Of a stretch of 56,328 bases of DNA, positions 34,713-44,246 are shown in pieces. The notes beneath the pieces are model-generated. The model searched no databases and was not told where the DNA came from. It saw only the letters and a list, made by a program, of their open reading frames with translations. Within the stretch, counting starts at the first letter, position 1, and each line of letters starts with the position of its first letter. The translations under genes and the position numbers were made by a program. The stretch is from Paludibacter sp. Lineage in GTDB: Bacteria; Bacteroidota; Bacteroidia; Bacteroidales; Paludibacteraceae. The stretch is from the NCBI GenBank assembly GCA_029973975.1, contig JARKQF010000158.1:1-56328 (forward strand). Reading direction: 5' to 3'.

Positions 34713-35800
34713 TATACTTCGCCTACTTCATAATGATCTTTGCCGGATTGCAATTACTGATTGCATTGCTGAATGTTGTCTTCAGGGTAAATTATGGTTC
34801 GTACAAAACCACTGCCAACCACCTGATTTCAGTCATTATTCCGGTTAGAAATGAATCGGGAAAAATTGAAAATTTATTAAATGACCTGACACAACAATGT
34901 TATCGAAATTTAGAGATTATCGTGGTGGATGACGATTCGGAAGACAATTCCAGAGAAATCGTTACAGAAAAAGCAGTTGCAGATTCCAGAATACAACTGA
35001 TAAGTTCCGGATTGCCTGACAGTTTCTGGTTGGGAAAAAATCATGCCTGTTACCGGGGAGCAAAAGCAGCAAAAGGTAAATATTTGTTTTTTTTAGATGC
35101 AGATGTCAGGCTAAAACCAGAAGCAATCGGCAGCATCACGGGGTATTTCGAAAAGAAACGTCCGGTTTTTCTTTCAGTGTTTCCAAAACAAATACTCGAA
35201 AACAGAGGAGTAAAGAAAGTGATACCCATCATGAATTATATTTTGCTGAGTCTATTACCCTTATTTTTAGTCAGACGCTCAGGTTTTTCTTCCATATCAG
35301 CGGCAAACGGTCAGTTTATGTTTTTCGACACAGATATTTACAGGGCATTTGAGCCTCACAAAAGGTTTAAGCATGAGAAAGTGGAAGATATTCAGATAGC
35401 CCGTTTCCTGAAAAAGAAAAAAATGAAGATTGCATGTCTGACCGGCAATGATGATATCAGTTGCAGGATGTATGATAATTATGAAGAAGCCATGGAAGGT
35501 TTCAGCAAAAATGTAGCAGCTTTTTTTGGAAACTCATATTTACTGGCTATCATTTTCTGGCTTATTACTTTCACCGGAATAATCTGGATAATGACTTTCT
35601 TACCCTGGTTTTATACACCGATATACATTTTAATAACCGCAGGGACACGCATATTCATTTCAATTACGAGCCGGCAAAAAGTTGCTGACAACATCCTGTT
35701 GCATTATACCCAGCTTTATAACTTAGGATTACTGATTAAACGATCAATTAAACACAAAAGAAACAAGACTTACCAATGGAAAGGAAGAAATATAGCTTAA
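34709..35800 (+). CDS. family 2 glycosyltransferase, CruC/CrtQ-like carotenoid glycosyltransferase
   Basis: The 363-residue protein has an N-terminal membrane helix (1-22), a GT2 domain with ISVIIPVRNESG, VVDDDSEDN and the DxD-type FFLDADVRL, a Q-x-x-R-W-like segment (IQIARFLKKKK) and two C-terminal membrane helices (about 275-320). This is the layout of CruC, which adds glucose to hydroxylated carotenoids. It overlaps both neighbours, by 4 nt upstream and 25 nt downstream. Confidence 0.83.
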   Translation: MIYFAYFIMIFAGLQLLIALLNVVFRVNYGSYKTTANHLISVIIPVRNESGKIENLLNDLTQQCYRNLEIIVVDDDSEDNSREIVTEKAVADSRIQLISSGLPDSFWLGKNHACYRGAKAAKGKYLFFLDADVRLKPEAIGSITGYFEKKRPVFLSVFPKQILENRGVKKVIPIMNYILLSLLPLFLVRRSGFSSISAANGQFMFFDTDIYRAFEPHKRFKHEKVEDIQIARFLKKKKMKIACLTGNDDISCRMYDNYEEAMEGFSKNVAAFFGNSYLLAIIFWLITFTGIIWIMTFLPWFYTPIYILITAGTRIFISITSRQKVADNILLHYTQLYNLGLLIKRSIKHKRNKTYQWKGRNIA

Positions 35801-36507
35801 CCGTGCTGATGCTGTTGTTATTATATCCTGCTGTTGCCGAACCTACATTCAGCAGCCGGATATATGATGCCTACATTTCAGGTAACATGACTGAATGGAA
35901 AAAAATTTTACAGGAGACTGAACAACAAAAAAACCAGAGCAACGCTTTTCTGCTGGAGCAAATTAACTATCAATACGGTTACATCGGTTGGTGTCTGGGA
36001 ACCAATAAAAAAAACGAAGCAAAAGTCTGGATGGAAAAAATGGAAAAGAACATGGAAATTCTGGAAAAAAGGAACTATCAGCCTTCGATGATTGCCGCTT
36101 ACAGAGGTTCGATGATTGGATTCAGAATTGGCCTGAATAAAATGCAGGCGCCCTTTATCGGGAATAAAAGTATCACATATGCCAAAACAGCCATGGAATC
36201 TGATCCTAAAAACCCGTTGGGCTTCTTTCTGTATGGTAACATCTTATTTTACACTCCGGAATTCTTCGGTGGTGCTAAAGATGAAGCCATGAATCATTAT
36301 TTACAGGCACTAAAAAACATGGAGCGAAACACATCATGGACAACAAAGAACTGGAACTATCTGAATTTACTAACCGTGATTGCAACGGCCTATTATGAAT
36401 ATAATCAGCAGGATAAAGCATTAATATATTTACAAAAAGCACTAAAAGCTGAGCCTGAATTTCAGTGGGTAAAAAAAGAACTATATCCGAAATTCTCAAA
36501 AAAATAG
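35776..36507 (+). CDS. TPR-like exported protein in the carotenoid operon
   Basis: I do not recognise a named family. The 243-residue protein has a signal peptide ending near AVAEPT (about 21), then helical repeats resembling tetratricopeptides: KTAMESDPKNPLGFFLYG and KALIYLQKALKAEPEFQW. It could be a periplasmic scaffold. It starts inside the glycosyltransferase gene, 25 nt before its end, so it belongs to the operon. An 80- to 92-bp gap separates it from crtI. Confidence 0.75.
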   Translation: MERKKYSLTVLMLLLLYPAVAEPTFSSRIYDAYISGNMTEWKKILQETEQQKNQSNAFLLEQINYQYGYIGWCLGTNKKNEAKVWMEKMEKNMEILEKRNYQPSMIAAYRGSMIGFRIGLNKMQAPFIGNKSITYAKTAMESDPKNPLGFFLYGNILFYTPEFFGGAKDEAMNHYLQALKNMERNTSWTTKNWNYLNLLTVIATAYYEYNQQDKALIYLQKALKAEPEFQWVKKELYPKFSKK

Positions 36508-36599
36508 CGTTTTTTATCATTTAATTATTTTAGCACTTACGTGACTAATGTGATTAAATATTAGTTTTTATATTTTTAAATGATATAATGTTTAATAAA

Positions 36600-38078
36600 A
36601 TGGAAAAAGAAGTATTAGTGGTAGGAGCCGGATTGGGTGGGTTAACAACTGCCTTGCGACTGGCAAAAAAAGGATATGATGTTGAAATAATCGAAAAAAA
36701 CAGCCAGGCGGGGGGGCGTCTTAATCAAATTAAAAAAGACGGTTTTACTTTCGATACCGGACCGAGTTTCTTCAGCATGTCGTATGAGTTTAAAGAATTC
36801 GCGAAAGATTGCGGCATAGAGCTTCCGTTTGAGTTTATCGAACTGGACCCGCTTTATACGGTAAACTTCAGCGATAGTCCGAAAACCTATACGTTATATA
36901 AAGACATCGACAAACTGGCTGCCGAGTTTGCGGAAAAAGAACCTGATTTTAAAGAAAAGATGTTGAAATACCTGGGTAAGTCGGGGGCTCTTTATAATGA
37001 CACGGTCGACATTGTTATCAAATCCAATTTCGACTCTGTATTGCAGTACCTGATTACCCTGATGAAAGTAAATCCGGTGCACCTGCCTGTTTTACTCAAA
37101 ACATTCTGGCAACAGGTAGAACAACATTTTGACTCTAAAGAAGCCCAACAAATCATTTCGCTTATTGCATTTTTCTTAGGCAGAACACCATTCGACACTT
37201 CGGCTGTTTACACCCTGCTTTCACATATAGAGTTCAAACACGACGGATATTACAACGTCAAAGGCGGGATGTATAAGATCGTGGAAGGACTGGTTGAGGA
37301 GTTGAAAAAAGCCGGTGTTAAAATCAGCTATGGCGTGGAAATCACCGGATTTAAGAAGAAAGATGGAAAAATAACGAAACTCATCGATCAGACCGGTAAA
37401 GTCTGGACTGCCAGCGCCTATGTCATCAATGCAGATGCAGCCGTATTCCGGGGCAGGGTGCTGAACAAACGGAAATACAGGGAAAGCAGACTCCGGAGAA
37501 TGAAGTGGACCATGGGCTATCTGACCTTTTACATTGGGGTAAAAGGTAAATTGCCCCAGGTAAATCATCACAATTATTTTCTGGGGAGCAATTACAAAGA
37601 TTACGCGCTGAAGGTTTTAAAACAGCCCGACACTCTGGAGAAGCCTTATTATTACGTTAATATGTTATCCAAGCACAATAACGATTGTGCTCCTGAAGGT
37701 TGCGAAAGTTTGTTTTTCGTCTGTCCCGTCCCCAATATGCTTTACAAGAAAAACTGGGACGATAAGGATAAGATTGTGGACAGCATCATCAGCGATTTCT
37801 CCAAACGCATCGGGCAGGATATTACAAACTCCATAATTTCCAGGACAATTTACACACCAGTAGAATGGGAGAAATACTTCAATCTCTACATGGGAAGTGG
37901 CCTGGGATTATCTCATCACATGATGCAAATCGGAGCATTCCGACCGGCCAACAAAGATGAAGATTATAACAATGTCTTTTATGTGGGTGCATCCACCGTA
38001 CCCGGAGCAGGATTACCTATGGCGGTGATTAGTTCTAAATTAACGGCAGAACGGGTTGAAAATCATTTTAGTGAATAA
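36600..38078 (+). CDS. crtI: CrtI-type phytoene desaturase
   Basis: The 492-residue FAD enzyme (from the ATG at 36600; an ATG at 36588 adds four residues) introduces double bonds into phytoene. The Rossmann motif GAGLGGLTTALRLAKKGYDVEIIEKN is at the N-terminus, followed by GGRL and GPSFF. The C-terminus has the carotenoid oxidoreductase signature FYVGASTVPGAGLPMAVIS. It could also act later as a CrtD-like 3,4-desaturase on hydroxylated intermediates. It ends the operon. Confidence 0.92.
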   Translation: MEKEVLVVGAGLGGLTTALRLAKKGYDVEIIEKNSQAGGRLNQIKKDGFTFDTGPSFFSMSYEFKEFAKDCGIELPFEFIELDPLYTVNFSDSPKTYTLYKDIDKLAAEFAEKEPDFKEKMLKYLGKSGALYNDTVDIVIKSNFDSVLQYLITLMKVNPVHLPVLLKTFWQQVEQHFDSKEAQQIISLIAFFLGRTPFDTSAVYTLLSHIEFKHDGYYNVKGGMYKIVEGLVEELKKAGVKISYGVEITGFKKKDGKITKLIDQTGKVWTASAYVINADAAVFRGRVLNKRKYRESRLRRMKWTMGYLTFYIGVKGKLPQVNHHNYFLGSNYKDYALKVLKQPDTLEKPYYYVNMLSKHNNDCAPEGCESLFFVCPVPNMLYKKNWDDKDKIVDSIISDFSKRIGQDITNSIISRTIYTPVEWEKYFNLYMGSGLGLSHHMMQIGAFRPANKDEDYNNVFYVGASTVPGAGLPMAVISSKLTAERVENHFSE

Positions 38079-38081
38079 CAT

Positions 38082-38109
38082 GTAAAGACAAGGCACGCCC
38101 TGTCTCTAC
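38082..38109. repeat. imperfect hairpin repeat after crtI (GTAAAGAC...GTCTCTAC family)
   Basis: GTAAAGACAAGGC (38082-38094) and GCCCTGTCTCTAC (38097-38109) form a 13-bp stem with two mismatches or wobbles. Similar GTAGAGAC...GTCTCTAC hairpins are widespread intergenic repeats in Bacteroidota and cyanobacteria. It sits 4 bp after the crtI stop. There is no T run, so a role as terminator is unproved. Confidence 0.65.
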
Positions 38110-38137
38110 TATAACTGCAAATTACAAAATATACAAT

Positions 38138-40516
38138 ATGAATCGAATCTTTAACATAACAGCAATTCTCCTCCTCTTCTCCTCTTTCGTGCTGGCACAA
38201 AAGGGTACCATCAGAGGTAGGATTTATAATTCGAAAACGAATGAACCACTGGAGTTTGCGAACATCATCATTCAGGGCACAAACATTGGTTCTACCTCCG
38301 ACTTAGACGGAAATTACATCTTCACAGGCATTGAACCCGGCTTCAAACAACTGGTAGTCAGCCTGGTTGGATTTCAGACAACCTTATCACCTGAAATACA
38401 GGTACAGGGAAATCAAACAACCTTTCTTGACATTCCTGTGAATGAAACGACACAGGTACTAAACGAATTTGTGGTAAAACGTAATCCCAATGCGAAGAAA
38501 ATTGAGAGTCCGCTTTCCGTCACCAACATTGGTGTTCAGGAAATTGAAAAAAGTGCTGGGGTCAACAGGGATGTATCCAAACTGATACAAACCCTGCCCG
38601 GGGTGGCGGTTACTGACCCGAATCGCAATGACCTGATCGTACGCGGCGGCGGTCCGTCGGAAAACGTATTTTACTTGGACGGCATTGAAATTCCTGTTAT
38701 CAACCACTTTACAACACAAGGATCTTCCGGTGGCGTGGTAGGTATCATCAATCCCGATTTTGTACAGGACATCAACTTTTACACCGGTGCCTATCCGGCC
38801 AACCGCACAAATGCTCTCAGTTCTGTCATGGAAATCAGACAACGGGAAGGAAACAAAGAAAGAATCCAGGGTAAATTATCCATTGGAGCTTCCGATGCAG
38901 CCTTTACCCTTGACGGACCCATCGGAGAAAAATCGAATTTTATTGTTTCCGCACGTCAATCTTACCTGCAACTGCTGTTTAGTTTGATAGGACTCCCGTT
39001 CTTACCAACCTATAATGACTTTCAGGTAAAATATAAAATTGATTTCGACAAAAAAAATCAGCTGACTTTATTAGGTATCGGAGCCATTGATGACATGACA
39101 CTAAATCTGGGGATTGAAAACCCAACAGAAGCTCAAACTTACCTCCTATCCTATCTGCCGGTGTACAAACAATGGAATTATACGGTGGGAGCTGTTTACA
39201 AACATTTCTCCGACAATCATTTCGACACCTGGGTGCTGAGCCGCAACATGTTGCGTAATTCAAGTTTTAAATACAAAGACAACGATGAAAGTCTGGGCAA
39301 GATTTCCGATTATACTTCAGACGAAATTGAGAACAAATTCAGGTTCGAACAAAACTATCCCGGAGGAAATATTAAGTTTTCCTGGGGGGCAGGCGTTACA
39401 CTGTCGAGATACACCAACGCCACTTCCCGCCTGGTTTATTTCAACAACAATGCGAGCAATTTGAATTACAGCACCGATATTAATTTATTTGGCTATCAGG
39501 CATTCGCCCAGGCATCAGACGATTTTCTGGATGAAAGGCTGAAATTGTCGCTGGGTGTCAATTTTGTGGGAAATAATTACAACAATAACATGAGCAACCC
39601 GCTGAATCAGCTATCTCCAAGGCTTTCGGCAACTTACGAACTGACAGAAAACATCAACCTGAATGCCAATATAGGCAGGTACGCGATGCGTCCGGCATAC
39701 ACAACACTCGGATACAAAGACATTACTACGGGAGCACTGGTAAATCAAAATGAAAACCTGCGTTACACCATTTCAAATCAGGCTATTGCAGGATTTGAGT
39801 TTCAACAGGGTAGAAAACTCAGATTAACTGTAGAAGGATTTTACAAGCAGTATCAATATTATCCGTTTTCCGTTTCCGATGGACTCAGTACTGCCAGTAA
39901 AGGTACCAATTTCGGACAAGTTGGAGATGAAGAAATTATTTCAACCGGCAAAGGACGAGCTTACGGCGTAGAATTTCTCCTGAAAATCATGGAGATGAAT
40001 AATTTGAACGTCACCGCAACTTACACCCTGTTTCGCAGCGAGTTTACCAACGACAAAGACGAGTACATTCCATCTACCTGGGACACCAATCAGTTATTGA
40101 ATCTGATTGCATCTTACAAATTACCTAAAAACTGGAATATTGCGGGCAGGTGGCGTTTTTCCGGAGGTGCTCCCTACTCTCCTATCGACCAAAATCTTTC
40201 CGAATTGAAAGCGGCCTGGGATATTACCAATCAGCCATACATTGATTATGATAATTTCAACAGTCTCAGGTTGAAACCTAATCATCAACTGGACATCCGT
40301 ATCGATAAAGAGTTTTATTTTAAGAAATGGTTATTAAATTTGTATGCAGATGTGCAAAACGTATACAACTATCAGGCTGAAAGCACCCCGATCTGGACCA
40401 ACCTGAGTCCTGATGGTATTCCACAGGAAAAGGATGCCGACAGATATCAGTTGAGACAGATTGAAGCATTTGCAGGAACTATTTTGCCGACTTTAGGCAT
40501 CATTGTTAAATTTTAA
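38138..40516 (+). CDS. TonB-dependent outer-membrane receptor with carboxypeptidase-regulatory-like domain
   Basis: The 792-residue protein has a signal peptide (1-20), a CarboxypepD_reg-like domain (about 24-105; GRIYNSKTNEPLEFANI), a plug with NPNRNDLIVRGGGPSENVFYLDGIEIP-like segments (about 120-240), and a barrel ending in aromatic IIVKF. It is not a SusC: no SusD follows, and it is shorter. The next gene, 11 bp downstream, encodes a small periplasmic protein. Substrate is unknown; iron complexes or other small molecules are options. Confidence 0.9.
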   Translation: MNRIFNITAILLLFSSFVLAQKGTIRGRIYNSKTNEPLEFANIIIQGTNIGSTSDLDGNYIFTGIEPGFKQLVVSLVGFQTTLSPEIQVQGNQTTFLDIPVNETTQVLNEFVVKRNPNAKKIESPLSVTNIGVQEIEKSAGVNRDVSKLIQTLPGVAVTDPNRNDLIVRGGGPSENVFYLDGIEIPVINHFTTQGSSGGVVGIINPDFVQDINFYTGAYPANRTNALSSVMEIRQREGNKERIQGKLSIGASDAAFTLDGPIGEKSNFIVSARQSYLQLLFSLIGLPFLPTYNDFQVKYKIDFDKKNQLTLLGIGAIDDMTLNLGIENPTEAQTYLLSYLPVYKQWNYTVGAVYKHFSDNHFDTWVLSRNMLRNSSFKYKDNDESLGKISDYTSDEIENKFRFEQNYPGGNIKFSWGAGVTLSRYTNATSRLVYFNNNASNLNYSTDINLFGYQAFAQASDDFLDERLKLSLGVNFVGNNYNNNMSNPLNQLSPRLSATYELTENINLNANIGRYAMRPAYTTLGYKDITTGALVNQNENLRYTISNQAIAGFEFQQGRKLRLTVEGFYKQYQYYPFSVSDGLSTASKGTNFGQVGDEEIISTGKGRAYGVEFLLKIMEMNNLNVTATYTLFRSEFTNDKDEYIPSTWDTNQLLNLIASYKLPKNWNIAGRWRFSGGAPYSPIDQNLSELKAAWDITNQPYIDYDNFNSLRLKPNHQLDIRIDKEFYFKKWLLNLYADVQNVYNYQAESTPIWTNLSPDGIPQEKDADRYQLRQIEAFAGTILPTLGIIVKF

Positions 40517-40527
40517 AACACACACAG

Positions 40528-41259
40528 ATGAAAAAGATATTTTTGACAATCAGTTTGGCTATTATCACAAGTATGACAACAAACGCACAGCGTACTCCAG
40601 ACCTAGTAACATCGGGCTTATTCGGAAACAAGGACAATATAACCATCCTCACAATCGATTTTCAAAAAGGGAAATCTCACAACCATCCGCTTATGGCCAT
40701 TTGGCTAGCGGATGAAAACGGAAAATACATCCAGACTCTTTATGTGGCTGAGTCGATTGCCAAAGGACATTTCAAACGTGTCGACCGGTCAAAAGGCATG
40801 TGGCAGGATGGCGATATTCAACGACCGGCAACCCTTCCGTACTGGGCACATCAGCGGGGAAAGAAAAACGAGTACGGCACTTACATGCCTACCCCAAAAC
40901 AACCTGTCCCCGATGCCTATAGCGGAGCAACTCCTCCCGGATCATTTGTATTCCATCTGATTCCGAAGGAAAAGCTTTCAGGCAAGTACAAAGTTTATCT
41001 GGAAATTAATCAATCATGGGACTGGAACGAATACTGGCACAACAACAAATATCCGGATGATAAGGAGTACAAAACATCCAGTCAGCCTGCCGTGGTATAT
41101 GAAGCCAACATCAACACCGGTGAATCAGGCAAAGAAATTGTCTTTAAACCAGTCGGACACAGTCATTATGCAGGCAGAGATGGGAAACTATATCCGGAAT
41201 TGAATACTTTGACAACAGCGTTGAATATTGTGAAAAGGTGTACGGTTAAAGTGGAGTAG
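40528..41259 (+). CDS. periplasmic DUF2271-like protein
   Basis: The 243-residue protein has a signal peptide ending NAQ (about 20). The mature part has HPLMAIWLADENGKYIQTLYV near residue 50 and ATPPGSFVFHLIPKEKLSGKYKVYLEIN near 130, which resembles DUF2271 periplasmic proteins, often linked to flavin- or heme-related envelope redox. It is paired with the TonB receptor, so it may act on the same substrate. The family assignment is tentative. Confidence 0.6.
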   Translation: MKKIFLTISLAIITSMTTNAQRTPDLVTSGLFGNKDNITILTIDFQKGKSHNHPLMAIWLADENGKYIQTLYVAESIAKGHFKRVDRSKGMWQDGDIQRPATLPYWAHQRGKKNEYGTYMPTPKQPVPDAYSGATPPGSFVFHLIPKEKLSGKYKVYLEINQSWDWNEYWHNNKYPDDKEYKTSSQPAVVYEANINTGESGKEIVFKPVGHSHYAGRDGKLYPELNTLTTALNIVKRCTVKVE

Positions 41260-41260
41260 A

Positions 41261-41331
41261 TACACCACTGATGGTGTATGCGCATCACCCGCGTTGGAGA
41301 ATGCGCATATGTCGCGCCACTGGTAGCGCAT
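41261..41331. repeat. three-unit 23-bp repeat with hairpins after the DUF2271-like gene
   Basis: GCGCAT occurs at 41280, 41303 and 41326, exactly 23 bp apart. Units 41263-41285 and 41286-41308 match at 17 of 23 positions; the third is more diverged. TACACCA/TGGTGTA (41261-41278) is a perfect hairpin. The array lies between convergent genes and could act as a terminator for either. Confidence 0.65.
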
Positions 41332-41371
41332 GCATTACTCTATATACTGTGTTAAGTATACACGAAAAACA

Positions 41372-44134
41372 TCAATTCTTCACCCGTTTCATATACTCTG
41401 TGGGGCTTTCATTAAAATACTCTTTGAAGCACTTTGTAAAATACGAGGGAGAGGAAAAACCGGTATCATAAGCAATTTCGGAAATTGATTTTTCGGTATT
41501 GAGCATCGATTGTTCCGCTGCTTTCAGGCGAATAATACGAATAAGTTCATTCGGAGCATAATTGGTCAGCGATTTGATTTTCCTGTATAACTGAACACGG
41601 GAGAGTCCGAGTCGCTGACCGATTTCATCCACATTCAAATCCGTTTCGATGATATTCTCTTCCACAATCCTCCTGAATTTTTCGATAAATGTTTTATCAA
41701 TTTCAGCAACTGATTCTTTACGTTCTCCAAATGTCAGGTTTTGCTGAAAATAAGCTTTTACTTTCTCTCTGTTTTCGATGATCTTACGTACCCTGATCTT
41801 GAGCAACTCCTCATTGAAAGGTTTCGGGATATAAGCATCCGCGCCACTCTCGAAACCAACTACCCGCTGTTCATCCTGCGCACAGGCAGTAAGTAGCATC
41901 ACGGGAATATGACTGGTTGAGATATTTTCCTTGACTTGAGAACATAACTCAAATCCATCCATTACATCCATCATTACATCACTAATAATCAACTCCGGGA
42001 CATATTTCATGGCTTTATACAAGCCACTCTGGCCGTTATCAGCCTCAATTATTTCAAAACCATCCTGCAACAAACTCTTCATAAAGACTCTGATGTCAGC
42101 ATTATCATCCACTATCAACACAAGTGGTTTAGAGGATTTCTGATATTCTTCTTTTATTTCGACATTTGATTCCAGCATTGTAATTTCTTCTTTCTTATTG
42201 TCCAAAGAAGCATTTAGCACCGGATATTCTTCCGTAACCGCGATATCGCTTTGTCTGTAAGGGATGGTGACTATAAAAACACTTCCTTTCCCTTCAGCGC
42301 TTTCGACTTCAATGGTGCCATTATGGAGCTCTACCAACACTTTAGTCAGTTCAAGACCAATACCGGAACCTGAACTCAATCTGTCAATTTTATAATAACG
42401 GTTAAAAATAAGATTCAAATGTTGCTCCGGAATACCTTTACCATCGTCAGAAACAACAATCCGGGCATATCTCTCATTATCTTTTAGTATTGTCGACAAA
42501 CGGATGTTTATATTTCCGTTTTCAGGTGTAAACTTAAAGGCGTTTGAAAGCAGATTGTAACATATTTTTTCCATTTTATCCGAATCAAACCACACAATGA
42601 AGTCGTCGGTTGAAGCCGAATAATCAAAATGAATGTGTTTCTTTTTACTCAATTCGTAAAAGGAATCATAAATATCATTTATAAACACCTTTAAATCACT
42701 CAGGGTGAAGTACATCTGCATTTTTCCATTTTCATACCTTCTAAATTCAATAATCTGTTCTATCAGTTTCATCAGCACCTGAACATTTTTTCGCATCAAT
42801 AGGGCCAGACGGTTTCCTTCCTCCGATAGTTTTTCATTTTTCATGATATTTTCCAGCGGACCAAGGAGCAATGTTAACGGAGTTCTGAACTCATGTGAGA
42901 TATTAGTAAAGAAAACAAGCTTAGCCTGTGTTGCATCTTCGATGTTCTTCGATAAAGTAATCAATTGATCCCTTTGTTCCGCTATAGCCTCTTTTTGTTT
43001 GTTGATTGCCGCATTCTGAGCTTCAAGCAATTTGTTTGTTTTGTTCTTATGTTGTACAGTCCTGATCAGGAGCAGGATTAAAGCCATGAACAAAATCAGG
43101 ATAACAAAAGAAGCAAAAAGCAGTGTACGTTGGGTAGCATATTCTGCCAGATTCTTATCCAACACCTCATTCAGTTGTCCAATTCTGTACTGATGTTGAT
43201 GAATCTGATCGGTCTGTAACTTTATTACGCGGGCATTTGTTTTATCGACAACAGCAGTATAGAGCATATTCTCTTTCTCAAAAACCTTATTATTCAAAAT
43301 ATTATATGCGGTTTGTACTGCCTTCTCACCACCTGTGGGATAAATAAAAGTTGCATCAAGCACGCCATTGATTACCTGCTGGATTCCGCCATCGGGAGTA
43401 GACAGGGCATCAATACCAAGCATAACCGGCAATTTTATACCGTTATGTACTTTCAGCGCCTCATAGGCCCCTATTGCCATTTCATCATTATGGGCAAAAA
43501 CCAGATCAATCCGGGGATTCTGCTTCAGTATCCCGTGCATGCGCTCTTTAGCATCTTTTCTCAACCAGTTTCCAAAATCATCCGCTATGACTTGAATTTC
43601 TTTATATGATTTAATGACACTTATAAAACCTTCATGGCGTTCTTTCTCCGGCGTTGAACCTTCCAGTCCTCTAATTTCAATTATTTTTCCTTTTCCGTTC
43701 AATAAATTAGCCGCATACACTCCAACTTCTATCCCGATCTGATAGTTATCTGCCCCCACAAATGCCGTATAATTTCCGGAACTTATTTTACGATCGACTA
43801 AAATCACCGGAATTCCCTCTCCCATTGCTTTTTCGATGACAGGAGTAAGAGGGACAGCCTCATTAGGTGAAACGATAATCAGATCGACACGATCGGCAAT
43901 AAAACTTTCGATATCGCGAATCTGCCTTTGATTACTGTCATAAGCTGTTTTAATGGTTACATTCAATCCGGCATAAAATGACGCTTCTCGCCGGATATCT
44001 TCGTTCATAGTCCTGCGCCAGGCATCATCACTACATTGAGAAACCCCAATATTAAACGATGTCTTTTTCTTTTCGTTTGAACACGAAACGAATGATAAAG
44101 AAATCAGGATGATTATCAGCAATGTTCTTATCAT
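41372..44134 (-). CDS. hybrid two-component system with fused periplasmic sugar-binding domain (BT1754-type fructan regulator)
   Basis: The 920-residue protein has all modules in one chain. A signal/anchor occupies 1-19; a Peripla_BP_4 sugar-binding domain about 27-310 (NIGVSQCSDD, FAHNDEMAIGAYEAL); a membrane helix about 340-362; HisKA with His in SHEFRTPLTLLLGP near 414; HATPase to about 630; a receiver with DVMMDVMDG near 720; and an AraC HTH at 815-918. Bacteroides thetaiotaomicron BT1754 has this layout and binds fructose. It probably activates the adjacent fructan genes when fructose reaches the periplasm. Confidence 0.93.
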   Translation of the reverse strand: MIRTLLIIILISLSFVSCSNEKKKTSFNIGVSQCSDDAWRRTMNEDIRREASFYAGLNVTIKTAYDSNQRQIRDIESFIADRVDLIIVSPNEAVPLTPVIEKAMGEGIPVILVDRKISSGNYTAFVGADNYQIGIEVGVYAANLLNGKGKIIEIRGLEGSTPEKERHEGFISVIKSYKEIQVIADDFGNWLRKDAKERMHGILKQNPRIDLVFAHNDEMAIGAYEALKVHNGIKLPVMLGIDALSTPDGGIQQVINGVLDATFIYPTGGEKAVQTAYNILNNKVFEKENMLYTAVVDKTNARVIKLQTDQIHQHQYRIGQLNEVLDKNLAEYATQRTLLFASFVILILFMALILLLIRTVQHKNKTNKLLEAQNAAINKQKEAIAEQRDQLITLSKNIEDATQAKLVFFTNISHEFRTPLTLLLGPLENIMKNEKLSEEGNRLALLMRKNVQVLMKLIEQIIEFRRYENGKMQMYFTLSDLKVFINDIYDSFYELSKKKHIHFDYSASTDDFIVWFDSDKMEKICYNLLSNAFKFTPENGNINIRLSTILKDNERYARIVVSDDGKGIPEQHLNLIFNRYYKIDRLSSGSGIGLELTKVLVELHNGTIEVESAEGKGSVFIVTIPYRQSDIAVTEEYPVLNASLDNKKEEITMLESNVEIKEEYQKSSKPLVLIVDDNADIRVFMKSLLQDGFEIIEADNGQSGLYKAMKYVPELIISDVMMDVMDGFELCSQVKENISTSHIPVMLLTACAQDEQRVVGFESGADAYIPKPFNEELLKIRVRKIIENREKVKAYFQQNLTFGERKESVAEIDKTFIEKFRRIVEENIIETDLNVDEIGQRLGLSRVQLYRKIKSLTNYAPNELIRIIRLKAAEQSMLNTEKSISEIAYDTGFSSPSYFTKCFKEYFNESPTEYMKRVKN

Positions 44135-44147
44135 GGTAAAAAAGAAA

Positions 44148-44178
44148 CAAATATAAGCTTTTGTAATAAGAAAACAAA
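44148..44178 (-). promoter_or_regulatory. promoter of the hybrid two-component gene
   Basis: On the minus strand, TTTG (44178-44175), a 19-nt spacer and TATATTTG (44155-44148) match the consensus. The start site would fall near 44142, leaving a very short leader before the ATG at 44134. The sensor can therefore be expressed independently of the fructan operon. Confidence 0.55.
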
Positions 44179-44246
44179 GACGGTGTTTCTCGCGTGAAAA
44201 TACTTTTGAGACAGCCCCTGTACGCTAAAAAAGAAATCGGGGATAT

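Noticed and set aside
41271..41471. Plus-strand open frame after the DUF2271-like gene
   Set aside because: It is repeat DNA and antisense to the hybrid sensor.
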